From Neopestalotiopsis rosae (Eukaryota > Ascomycota > Sordariomycetes > Amphisphaeriales > Sporocadaceae), in the NCBI GenBank assembly GCA_023078685.1, contig JALGAS010000003.1, forward strand, positions 1,178,001-1,242,000: a DNA stretch of 64,000 nucleotides. Reading direction: 5' to 3'. Position 1 is the first letter of the stretch; each line of letters starts with the position of its first letter. The position numbers and the translations under genes were made by a program. Below the pieces are notes generated by a model. The model saw nothing but the letters and a program-made list of their open reading frames with translations. It did not search any database and was not told where the DNA came from. This document shows, piece after piece, positions 11,482-22,101 of the stretch.

Positions 11482-12544
11482 ATGACGGCCCAAGTGGTCG
11501 GAACCTCTACGAGTGTTCGTCCAACAATCGCCATGCCGACAAAAGAAAAGTCCCAGGCGAAAGAGTCTATGGAGGACATACTCTATGGATCGGTATGTTT
11601 CAATCGCACCTGCTTTGCGCATTCAACGAGACAGGTATTGACAGACGCAGGTCGCCGGTATCATGGGCAAATACATTGAATATCCGTTCGATACAGTCAA
11701 AGTCAGGCTTCAGTCGCAACCCGACCACCTTCCATTACGTTATACCGGCCCACTCGATTGCTTTAGGCAATCAATCAAACAAGATGGAGTCCTGGGTTTG
11801 TACCGCGGAATAAGCGCGCCTCTGGTGGGCGCAGCGGCCGAAAACAGCAGTCTGTTCTTTTTCGAGCGACTAGGCCGGGAGACTATATACAAGTCAGGAT
11901 ACTGCCCTCGGGATCAAGCGTTGCCTCTGCCGGCCTTGTGGTTCACTGGAGCCTTTTCAGGTGCCTTTACCTCGTTTGTTCTGACCCCGATCGAGCTTGT
12001 CAAGTGCAAGATTCAAGTACCGGTGACGGTCAGCACAGATGGCATGCTGCACAAGGCGCCGACTGTGGCATCTGTCATGAAGGATGTCTTCAAGCATGAG
12101 GGTCTCGCCGGCTTCTGGCACGGTCAGATGGGCACTTTCCTCCGAGAGTCTGGTGGCTGCGGTGCATGGTTTGGCTTCAAGGAAACCACGTCGAAACTCT
12201 TCCGCGCATGGAACGAGCGCAGTCTTACGACCGAAGCCGAGAAGGAGGCACTGCGAACAGAGCCCCTGCCGTTGTGGCAACAAGCCATTGCCGGCGCCAC
12301 AGCGGGCATGTCTTACAACTTCCTCTTCTTCCCTGCAGACACGATCAAGTCGCGGATGCAGACCAGCGCGGTGGGCGGCACTGCTGTGAAGAAGACATTT
12401 ATGGAGGAAGGAAGAGCACTATGGAAACAGCACGGCCTGCGCGGAATGTACCGGGGGTGTGGAATTACCGTCCTGCGATCCGCGCCCAGCTCGGCGTTCA
12501 TCTTCATGATATACGATGGACTCAAGGGGTATCTACCCTTATGA
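11482..12544 (+). CDS. arg-13: Mitochondrial ornithine/basic amino acid carrier (ARG-13/ORT1 type)
   Basis: There are two exons, 11482..11592 and 11651..12544, with a 58-nt phase-0 intron (GTATGT...CAG). The product is 334 residues. All three carrier repeats show their signature: PFDTVK, PIELVK and PADTIK. The block [15 protein letters not shown] and the following [12 protein letters not shown] are characteristic of the ARG-13/Ort1 branch. Family knowledge: it sits in the inner mitochondrial membrane and exports ornithine (exchange for arginine, lysine or H+) for cytosolic arginine synthesis. The N-terminal 37 residues precede the first transmembrane helix and look disordered. The start ATG has good context (CACAATGAC). 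Paired GATA sites upstream suggest nitrogen control, which is inference. Confidence 0.88.
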
Positions 12545-12896
12545 AAATACCAATGAATCTGGATAGACGGTTTAGAAAACTGGTACAGGCTTGGAGAAGA
12601 GCAAGCAGAGGAGTTACAGGCGCACATGATTTTCGGTTATACCAAGGATCTGCATAGGCATTGAGATGGACAGTCAGTTCCTTTTGGGCAAGAGACCCGT
12701 AGAAGATAAATTCAATTGTACAATTACAATTGCAAATAATGGTCACACATGCAGCTCAATCCTGGTGAAGATATGAATGCATCAATTCAAAACGCTATGT
12801 CTTTTGGTGGGGGTATCTCCTTTCCCTTCTGAAGTAACTCATGGGATCCTCCTCTGTCTCAATTGTACGCGAACAAATCAGCCCTGCCGTCTGTTT
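12545..12896. other. Short convergent intergenic region
   Basis: This holds the 3' ends of two genes that face each other. Nothing but expected UTR and terminator sequence was seen. Confidence 0.5.
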
Positions 12897-13594
12897 TTAT
12901 TTGTTCTTTCCCTTGAGCAGATCCTCATCAGTGATCCTCCAGTTGTTGACGATACCCACGCCGGCATTGAGGTAGGTCGCAAAGCCCAGCCAGGCGAGGT
13001 AAGGGACGTAGAGCCAGCCGGCGGTCTCGTCGAGGGAGAAGAAGAGGCGGGCGAGGTAGACGTTGACGCCGAGCAGCGCGGCAATGTCGGCGAGGGCGAG
13101 GACGGGCTTGCGGACGCCGAAGAACAAGGGCATCCATACGAGGTTCAGGCCGAGCTGCACCGAGTACAGGGTCGCGGCGTGCTTGGCGGCGCCCACGCCG
13201 GCCACGCTCGACGTCAACGGGTTCAGGCCCGCCGTCACGGCGCGGTGGGCCGCGTAGCCCATCAGCCCGTACAGCAGGGTCCATACCGGGCCAAAGACTT
13301 GGGGCGGTGGGCGCAGAGGGGGTTGCTTCATGAGGCGGTAGGTATCCTGGGTCTTCTTGGCTATTGCGAAAAAGAAAAAGAGAGAACAAAGTCAGTTTTT
13401 TATTCTCTGGTTTCGTTTTGCTCGTTCGGCGCCAGGGAGGGGAGTTTGCAATTGGCGGCGCAATGTCCTTTTTTTGACTCACGTCTTGTGCTGAAGCCTA
13501 CGCCGGTGCCCAGCGCAATGGGCAGGAGTACGGAGGCGGCGGCATTCTCGAATACCTCGCGAGGTATGGTGAGATAGGGGATATAAGTGGTCAT
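12897..13594 (-). CDS. TspO/MBR family membrane protein (translocator protein homologue)
   Basis: There are two exons, complement(12897..13360, 13483..13594). The 121-nt intron (GTGAGT...TAG) splits a Pro codon; splicing gives GFSTR-PKKTQDTY. The product is 191 residues. Conserved TspO features are PPPQVFGPVWTLLYGLMG near the start of TM2, then LVWMPLFFG, LLGVNVYLA and YVPYLAWLGFATYLN in the later helices, which suggests five membrane helices. TspO/PBR proteins bind tetrapyrroles and sterols and act in mitochondrial or endomembranes; the substrate in fungi is not established. GC content and codon bias are clearly higher here than in the flanking DNA, as expected for a coding exon. The N-terminal exon is less conserved but has a good ATG. 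Confidence 0.88.
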
Positions 13595-16500
13595 TGTTTT
13601 TTTTTTCCTCCTCGAATTGGGATATGTGAGTTGACAAATCGTCCTTCTTCTATAGGTACTGCTAGGGGAGCCGCAGGAATGCAGAGTGCGTGGGTTGTGG
13701 GTGTTGATATATTTACGATGCTGACTTTCAACTCTTTATATAAATATCATGACGTAACCGTGGTCAGATCTGGGCAGTTTGCTTGCTGTTCCTGAGACAA
13801 CAGACACCACTCAGGCACTGCGAATGCGTGCGCGCGCTGCACTGCATGTGATCCTAGCTCCCCGGAAACGAACTTCTGGCAACGCTTGAGTGGGGTCGGT
13901 CGGCACTTTGTGTTACGAAACTCTCTCGGACTTCGGGTCCTTTGCAACTGCGCGCCGGTGAAAAATGCTTGCCGCTATTCAGTCCCGGGGAACAGATTTA
14001 TAGAGACTGGTTTTTTTCTTTTCATGTCAGGGAACTTTTCAGCTTGAGTATAAAGAGAAAGCTATGTGCTGGTTTTGATTGCAAGCGTGCTTCACTCGCA
14101 CAATCCAGTAACAACAGTATAGCTTGTTCCAATATAGTGTGTATGTACTCTGTTTGTACGCCGCACTAAGTAGAGCACCAACTACCATAAGTCATCAATT
14201 AAGTCGCAATCTAGATATACCCATCATGTCCAAAATCGATACATCTTTGGTTTCGAATTTAGTAATCCCACATTGAATGTATACTCTATTGTCAAAGACC
14301 AATTAAAGTAACTTGATCATGTCTTTACGAAGCAAGCTGTCCCTGAAACCGATCAGCCATGGTGTCAGTTTGCAGAATATTTTTGAGCCTCACGTTCGAA
14401 CGTCACTCTTGGATTCTCTCGAAACTACCGTTCCCGTGACATGCTACGTTATGTTTGATGTATGGGCACTATTCGCGAAACGTTTGAAGATGACAGGCCA
14501 AGCGCTATGAAGAGTACGCGTGTTTATAATGGTCTGCGAACAATAGTATTTGTACTAGACGGGCAGACGGGCGCGTTACATGCTTCCATGCGCCACAGAA
14601 AACTTGATGCTGGACTTGTAACATACAACATTACTTACAGCCTTTCGGCATCATCGTGGACTATTCAATGTTTGCACGTTGATAACTGAGATGTGAATGC
14701 TATGTAGTCGACGTCTACACAATCATATTTCGAAATCATCACTTCTATGCAGGTAAGGTCTTTTTATTGGTTACATAATCAAAGTGGTGCGCCCTCTGTT
14801 CAACGGCTCTCACGAGTTATAGAGCAGAATATCGTCCTCGGTACGGCCAAGATCTCGTCCGGACAGCATAAATGCAACCTTGATTTACCCTCGGCTTGAA
14901 AATATCATACCGGATGGAATGGTCGCCGCTTTTTTGCTGGTTCCCTACGGCTGCTGGCTAGCCATGCAGTGGTATATTCAATGTGACAGAGCAATACCGA
15001 ATTCTGTTTCGAAATGTGAAAATCTGGTATGAAGATTCGGGTCACTCAGAAATGGATGAAAGCAAGGAGAAGGGAGATTCCGTGAAGCAGGAGTCGTAAA
15101 TGTCACATGGAAGAGATGGTGAAAGCTCCAGGTCTGAAGTATATGCCCCCTTCATTTATAGTATGGCAACACTGACTTCAGTTATTGTGCTATCTATGCT
15201 ACTTATGCACACTCTAAAAGTCCCTTCATATTGTCCGTGAAGAGAGAGAAGGACGGCAACCTCGTCTGTACGCGCAAAGCTATGCTCGCATAAAGCACGT
15301 CAGAAGGGGGAGTAATTGCACATATGTTTGAATCGCTGTACTCTGAACATATTTTCTGGGAAGGCGTATGAAATGACCAGGGATAGATGATAATTGACTT
15401 AGACCTTTGGCCTCAGAAGAAGATCATGCTTGTGCCCAGGAGTTGCTACGCCCTGAGCCCGCCAAGCCTGTTGCTGACGCTCTTGCAAATACATCCAACT
15501 ACCCGTTGAATTATCATACTTTCCGAAGCATTCTCTTCTCTCCTCATCGCCATGACATGATATCGGGATACTTCGGCACTTGGATGTTTGAAAATAGGCA
15601 ACTCCAATACGAGGAGGCTTTGGGAGGCAACTCCACATACCCGAAGCCGTTGCAAATATTCTGCTCACTTATGTTCGGTCCCAACCAGATAACACATCAC
15701 ATACCCTAGTGGCGCCGGCGAGAAGGATGCATGAGACTTATCAGGGTTTGGGAGAGGATGGATTTCTGCATGTGGCGAGATGAAACAGGCAAAAACAGCT
15801 GTAAATAGACAAACCAGCAAGAGGACCCGAGTGTAGATATCATGCATCTACGTAATCCGGACAATATATCGCAACCCTTTCGGTTTCCTGCTCGGCTATA
15901 CGTATGCTCAGGGCACAGCAACAGCGGACGTTAAGTTGAACCCTGCAGGGTCTAGGCCATCAATGGAACGTGCTAAAATGTGCTGACGGGGATAGCTCGG
16001 CTCGAGCTCCAGGCACTGCTAGGCACTGCTGCGCTGACAGTTGCCGCTAAAAGGCAAGATTAGCGGGATCAGCTCCCGCTCGAGCGCTATCGCGAAATGG
16101 AAGCCAAAGAAAGCCCCGCGGTTTCCGTAAAGTGGTGTAGTGCATTCCGGTAAGAGCCAGGAGAGCTTGGAAGCCACATGCTTTTGGAACCTACGTACAG
16201 CTAGCTACTACCCATGGACCGACTGTACCAACAAGGGACCGACCTACAGGAAAAGGTTGTTGGCTAAACTAAAGCAGATCACTGACTGCGCTGAGCTGAG
16301 CCAAACCCAGGACTTCGTTGTTTCCAAACTTCCCTGGCGCCGTTCCTGATCTTCTCAATCCACTACCCTTTTCTAAAATAATACACATGCACACTGGCAC
16401 CTTTCCTTCTCCATAGGCTCCTTTACACTACATACACTACGCATCAGATCCCCAGCGTCTACTCCGGGGTCCTGACCGGATCGGATCGGACTGATTGATC

Positions 16501-16801
16501 TATTGATCGACCTTGCTTGACCCTGATCGGCTTCTTCGGATCCCTGCGTTTTTCCAGCAGAGGGAAGAGGCAGTGAGAGAGTAAGAGAGCTGGAGGCTGA
16601 GAGAGAAAAGAAGAGAGAAAGAAGTCGTCACAGAGACAAGGCGAGATCGGAGAAGAAGAAGAAAAAAGAAAGAGAGAAGGCAACTCTGATCTTGGGGTCG
16701 CGCAGATACGGCGATATGGACGGTAGCTGCTGCATACACTTACACCTGGTCCCGCAGTGAAGCGCGTGAGATGAGAGCAACGAGCGAGAGAAAAGAAAGA
16801 T
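13595..16801. other. Long divergent intergenic region
   Basis: No gene was supported in 3.2 kb between two outward-facing genes. It is relatively AT-rich in 14.0-15.4 kb. Its right end, 16555-16680, is a strongly purine-rich tract ahead of the GST-fusion gene (see separate entry). No transposon ends or long repeats were recognised. Confidence 0.5.
16555..16680 (+). repeat. GA-rich (purine) tract in the likely 5' leader of the GST-fusion gene
   Basis: About 125 bases consist almost wholly of A and G on the plus strand (runs such as GAGAGAGAAAAGAAGAGAG), broken by a few pyrimidines. It ends about 120 bp before the ATG at 16802. It could be a leader or promoter element or simple low-complexity sequence. 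Confidence 0.6.
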
Positions 16802-18843
16802 ATGGACCCTACATCGACTCAGTTCCAATCGCCGCCCGGCATGCTGGTTCATGGACTGCCAAGCGGCCCTCCGTCCAATCCGCCGGACCATCAGAACCCT
16901 CATCTTGCCCTTCACCACAATATCTCCGTCTCTGGCCCTCCGCCGCAACACTTCCACTCCCTGCCGACCGTGCCGTCCCACGGCGAAATAAGTCTCGGCG
17001 TGCTCAACGCTGCCAATCCCTCTGTCTTCCACCAGCACGCTCACCCGCACCCGCATACTCATTCCTTGCCCGAGCTTACCCATTTGCCAACTGACCCAGC
17101 CGTCCCAATTCATCGTCCGCCGCCTCTCACGCACCCGCTAGATGCGCCGGTCTCCATTACGGCTCATCCTCCTCCTCCGCCGCCGCCGCCGCATTCGGCC
17201 CCTCCAAGCCATGCCCCCCCGGTGAACCGGCCACCGTCATTCGGCATTGCCCCGCCAGCACCTTTGCCACCGGCGATAGCCCAACTCCAACAGGATGACG
17301 AGTTCAATAGCTCGGGTTCGAGCGGGACGCCCCTTGTAGTCGAGCCGGCAGAAAATAGGCCGCACGGCCAGTTAGTGAATAAGATAGTCGTGGATCCGCC
17401 AGATCTAGAAGTCTGGCGTAACAGGTTCTTCAACGTCGATGAGCCGATACTCTTGACCAACGACGAATTCGAGACCTACTTTCCCCATATCGATAATGTC
17501 TACTCGCATCGCTCTACGCAAAAGTACAAGCGTAAACCGTTCGTATCGCACTATTGGGATTGTCGAATGAAGGGCCGGCCACCGGGTACACCCAAGTCCA
17601 ACGATCCGCTCAAGAAGAAACGAAAGCGCAGTGCAAGGGAGAGGGACCTGTGCGATGTAAAGATTAAGATCACGGAGTACTTTCCTGGTGCGACCCTGCA
17701 GCTCGACGATGGTGTCGGATCCTATACCACTCCTCGACAATTATTCGATGCCAATGGCATGCCAATGCAACCAGGCGCAAATGGAGAAAAGTTCTGGACA
17801 GTACAGCGTGTAAATGGCAATGGAGGAAACGGAAAGGGAGATGGTGTTGCTGGTCCACACAAGCACAGTTTGGCAAAAAGTGATGAGATCAAGAAATCCA
17901 CCGTACAGCGGTTCATCAATGCGCAGAACAAGGAATCCAAGAAGACCGCAAAACCTGCTCAGAAGAAGGCATCAGGAGCCGCCATGGTCACGGCGCGGAA
18001 ACATGCCAAAGATCATGAACTCAAGCTCTACGCAGCCTGTTTCTGGTATGACTATTGTCCTGGTACAATGTGGTCAAGGCGAAACTAATTCGACTTTGCA
18101 GTCCGTTTTCCCAACGTGTTTGGATCGCATTGGAAGTCAAGCAAATGCAGTATCAATACTGTGAAATCGATCCGTATAAACGAACCCAAACACTTCTCGA
18201 TGCGAATCCTCGCGGCACAGTCCCTGCTATCAGAAACGGCGATTGGGCGAGCGGTGAGAGCTCCATCATTCTCGAATATGTATGTCAACACAACTCAGAG
18301 TAATACATTAGAGTTGAGAACGCTAACGCATACATGTAGCTAGAGGATCATGACAAGAGGGTACCCCTCTTCCCTACAGATCCACGACTCAAAGCTAATT
18401 GCAGATTATGGATAGATCATGTAAGCGCTGATTTCATAGCACGGTCGAGAAGGGAAGACTCACTCCAGCAGATCAACTCAACAATAGTGCCATCGTATCT
18501 TGCGCTGCTCAAAGCCATAGATCCGTCACAGCAAAGTGAACACCAAAATCGACTCAACAACGACGTAAGGGCGCTTGTACAAGCCGCTGACGAGAGAGGT
18601 CCATACTTTTTAGGTGTAGACATGTGCCTTGTTGATATTCATTTCGCACCGTTCGCCCTGCGATTATCTCGAGTTCTCGCAGAACTCCGCGGATGGCAAC
18701 AGCCGCCTGCTAATCCTCGTTGGGAACAATGGATTGATGCCATTGAGAACAATTCGCACATACAGGCTACTACGAGCAACAGTGATCTTTATCTTGAAAC
18801 GGCCGAACTCTCGGTGACTGGTCAACAGCACAGTCATCTTTAG
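16802..18843 (+). CDS. Large protein with disordered N-terminus, basic domain and C-terminal glutathione-transferase module
   Basis: I model four exons: 16802..18045, 18102..18279, 18340..18420 and 18472..18843 (624 residues). Residues 1-190 are Pro/His-rich, with a run of eight Pro near 123. Residues 195-335 look folded and conserved in style (DPPDLEVWRNRFFNVDEP, HYWDCRMKGRPPGTPK), with a nuclear-localisation-like KKKRKR at 271-276. A Lys-rich linker leads to a thioredoxin fold (LKLYAACFCPFSQRVWIAL; CPFS at 415-418), the GST site GESSIILEYLE and a helical C-terminal domain. This resembles omega/Ure2-like GSTs with a Cys active site. The third intron (18421-18471, 51 nt) keeps the frame either way, but removing it restores LWIDHINSTIVPSYLAL. 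The GST part is sure; the N-terminal domain is unrecognised. Confidence 0.8.
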
Positions 18844-20110
18844 TTCTGCTTTCATGGTTGTAGCAGGACATGCCCATCGATATACCGGGCGGCGATTCTA
18901 CATCAGTATATCGACAAAGTTCCAAAGCTTGGTTTCCAGTTTCCTTCCCCTCACCAGGCAACAAATGTGGTAGCGGCGCTGTTTCGCGTACATATACAGC
19001 ACAGAGACGAAATACGATTGAAATGCTTATGTGGATAGAACTGGTTTGGTACACGATTAGCGATTATAGAGATGGAAAAACAAAAATGGGGTTTGGAGGT
19101 GGGTTGGAAGCGGACCTTTTTAAAATGAATCGGCTTTGATTAGCTGGCTGCCTCGTCTCAGCCAAGATATTATGATCGCAAGCCACAGGTAGATTATCTT
19201 GACTCAATAGTGGGTTCTGAGGTATGGACGGAAGGAAAAGGGCGTTCTAGGTTATGCTGTTTGAAATTGAATATAGACGGCGAGCGGAAAGGATCTGATA
19301 GGTAGGTAGGCCGGTCTTGTGTGCTAGTTTCGATAAATTGCAACGCGAAAGAAATAAAGTATATATTGCTCTGAAAACAAGCGGACCGAAACGTTGAAAG
19401 AACCACAGCTTGACAGGGTTATACGTATTTCTGTATAGCACATTTCACATCGACATGCATAGCGACAGATGTCGAGATGGACATTCGTGCAACTAGGCAT
19501 GGATTGAGCTACAATGGATCTTCAGGCTGACCACAGTTATCAATCACGGCAAACATGGAAATTGTTTTTCTTTCACTATACTCCATCGATGAGCGAACAA
19601 GGGATGAGAAGAAAGAGTTGATGGAGAATCTCTAGCCCGTTTGATTTGCAGTCATCGAAACGCCGGTTTGTGTTGTGTTTGTGTGTGAGTGTAGAAAAGC
19701 TTTAGAAGAATTCGTTTGAACCGGCAAAACAAAACCGCAGGAGAAAAAAAATAAAATAAAATAAAAAAGCCAAGAAACCGAGACAAAGACCCTCCCCTCC
19801 TTTCTGTGTGGAATAAAACACAAACGCCGGTCCATGTGCAAGATTTCGTCCTCTACGTTCCATTCTTCTGTCTGTCTTCTTCTTCTTCCATTCCTCTGTG
19901 GGACCTTCGTTCCATTCATTTGTCCATTTAATTGGATTTTTTTGGGCCAAGCTTGAGAGCCCTATATGTAATATCGAAGTCCGCCCCCGCGCCTGAAGGG
20001 AGCTGCCATTGTCCAATCTAGCCCGCCATGGCCTTCCCAACCGGTCTGCTCGGGACGCTGCTTGTCGAGCGCAGCAGCATTGTATTGCTGCATGTGATCA
20101 GGAGCTGGCC
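18844..20110. other. Convergent intergenic region
   Basis: This holds the 3' ends of the GST-fusion gene and the CK2 beta gene. An A-rich stretch with AAAAT repeats lies near 19743-19766. No gene was seen. Confidence 0.5.
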
Positions 20111-21151
20111 CTAACCAGCATGGTGAGCATCGCCCGCTATGACGACGTCGTTATCGCGGTCCAGGTTGACGTCCCCGGCGCCCTCGTGCAGCAGGGCGGC
20201 GGCCTCCTCGTCCTCGTCGTCGTCGTCCTCCTCGTCCAGGTCGTCGAGGTCCTCGCCGTTCTCGCCCTTGAAGCCGCTCTCGACCTCCATCTTGCGCAGG
20301 CGGCGCAGCATGTCGGTGCGGCGCTGGTTCTGCCAGCGGATCAGGGCGGCGGGGGCGTGGACGCGGAACCCGTAGACGCGCGGGATGTAGCGCTCGGCGC
20401 TCTTGGGCGGCACCAGGGCCGGGTACACCTGGAACATGATGTTGTGGAACGAGGTGCCAAAGTAGGCCCCGTCAATGGTGGCGTGCCGCGACGACTTTGG
20501 GTTGTAAATGTCCTCGCACCGCGCGCAGTACAGCTTGACCGGCTTCTGGTTGGGCACGTCCGTCTGGCCCATGGGGAGCAGCGGGTGCGAGTGACAAAAG
20601 ACGCGCGGGCATTTGCCAAAATCGGCTTTCTTATACTTGTCGAGCTGTTCACCCGTAAAGGAAAAAAGAAGATTGTCAGTCGGGTTGTTTTCCTCCTTTG
20701 CTTGCAAGAAATATCAAAAGGGCATATATGTCCTTACCATTTTGGCCAGACCTCGGGTTGTGACTATGTATCTGGCGTGAATCAGGCCGTACAGGTGCCT
20801 TGCCGACTTCTCGATGGTCTCTCTCATGTCATCGTCGCAGTCAAGATCGAATACATCGGTGATGAGGTCGAGCGCATATTGATAGTACTGGACCTCGGTG
20901 TTCAAGCCGGTCAAGTTGAAGCGGTCCGTGAGGTAGTCCTCGTCGATCTCGCAAAAGTACTCGTTGCCTCGAGAGGAAATGAACTAATGGTAAGGAAAGG
21001 TCCCAGGTCAGTATAAGAGGTTCGCTTCCGGATGGCCGTTGTGGGCTTTCTCGCGTGGAGGGCAAGAACGAGAGACGGGGACAGAACGCACCCAATCGCG
21101 CCAGTAGCTAGTGTAGTCGCTATCCGACTCTGAGGCGAAATCGTCCATCAT
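20111..21151 (-). CDS. Casein kinase II regulatory (beta) subunit
   Basis: There are three exons, complement(20111..20644, 20738..20983, 21092..21151), coding for 279 residues. The first exon encodes MMDDFASESDSDYTSYWRDW and joins FISSRGNEYFCEIDEDYL, the highly conserved CK2 beta N-terminus with an autophosphorylation-like acidic/Ser start. The acidic loop DLDCDDDMRET and the zinc-ribbon pairs CPRVFC and CARC follow; this ribbon mediates beta-beta dimerisation. The C-terminus adds a lineage-type acidic tail with EEDDDDEDEE. The protein assembles with two catalytic subunits into the CK2 tetramer in nucleus and cytosol. In Neurospora this family includes CKB-1, a clock-related subunit. The splice joins are well supported by conservation. 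Confidence 0.95.
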
Positions 21152-22101
21152 GATGTCGGTCGAGGTCGAGAGGGTCTGGTCACCGGGGCGTCAAGGCGCG
21201 GCGACCGTTCCGAATAAAGAGGATGGGTGGATGGAAAGCAAGAGACACACACAGCCTTAGGTAAGGGAGGAGTTTGGAGGGGGAGGGGGAAAAGCGCCTT
21301 GGGGGGAAATCTAGAAATTCTAGACGCCCGTCATCACGCGCAAATGACTTCTGCGCGGGAAAATGACCAAACGGTGATGTTCTCTGTGAGTGCTGAATAC
21401 GTATGTACAGTAATGTGTTTTTTGTTTTGTATCAGACTGCTACTAGAAATGCATGGGATATCGCAATTATGTCCAATGGTGGGGGTTTTACCGTCGATGG
21501 AGGGACAAAAGAGAGGACGGACGCACGGAGTTCCCGCAGTCAGTCAATCAACCAATTCGCCGTTGGTGGGGTTCTTCTGCTCCTCCAGTCCAGTGCAAGT
21601 CTAGGCTGGGCTGGGCTGGACTAAGGTTAACGAGTTCAGTGGTTGGTGCCTGCGCTGCGTTGTGCTCTGTTGTCGCTGTGGGGTGGAGAAGGAACAGCCA
21701 GCACTGCAACCAGACGCAACGTCCATGTCGTGCATAATGTAAATCTATATCGAACCGATACCGCCCTATCGAGGTAATGGTGGTGACTTACATGGACGTT
21801 CAACAACAGGTCTAGCCATGCCGCATTTGATACACACCTTCGCCCACATCCGATCCATGTCTTACTAACTGGCATTTAAAAGTGAAACATAAACTCCAAC
21901 AGCCATAAACTGTGTAACAATGTACTCGACCGAAGCCCTTGTATTGGATATACAATGGTTTCTATCTTGTAGAATAGGTAGATATACAATAGGTCAGAAA
22001 CTTTGGTCGTCTATCCCTTTTTCGTATCTGCCATCATATTCAAATTCGTATATTACAGCTCTTTCCACTGACTGGAGTTCATCCTTTCATCAGTCTCCTC
22101 T
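21152..22101. other. Intergenic region: CK2 beta promoter and RIC1 3' side
   Basis: No gene was supported in 0.95 kb. A G-rich patch lies near 21260-21310. Confidence 0.5.

Noticed and set aside
18421..18439. 19-nt GT...AG segment as an intron in the GST gene
   Set aside because: Too short for a fungal intron. The 51-nt version ending at 18471 restores the conserved GST helix.
20009..21016. 335-codon plus-strand frame opposite CK2 beta
   Set aside because: Antisense shadow of conserved CK2 beta exons; Val/Leu-rich with no domain.
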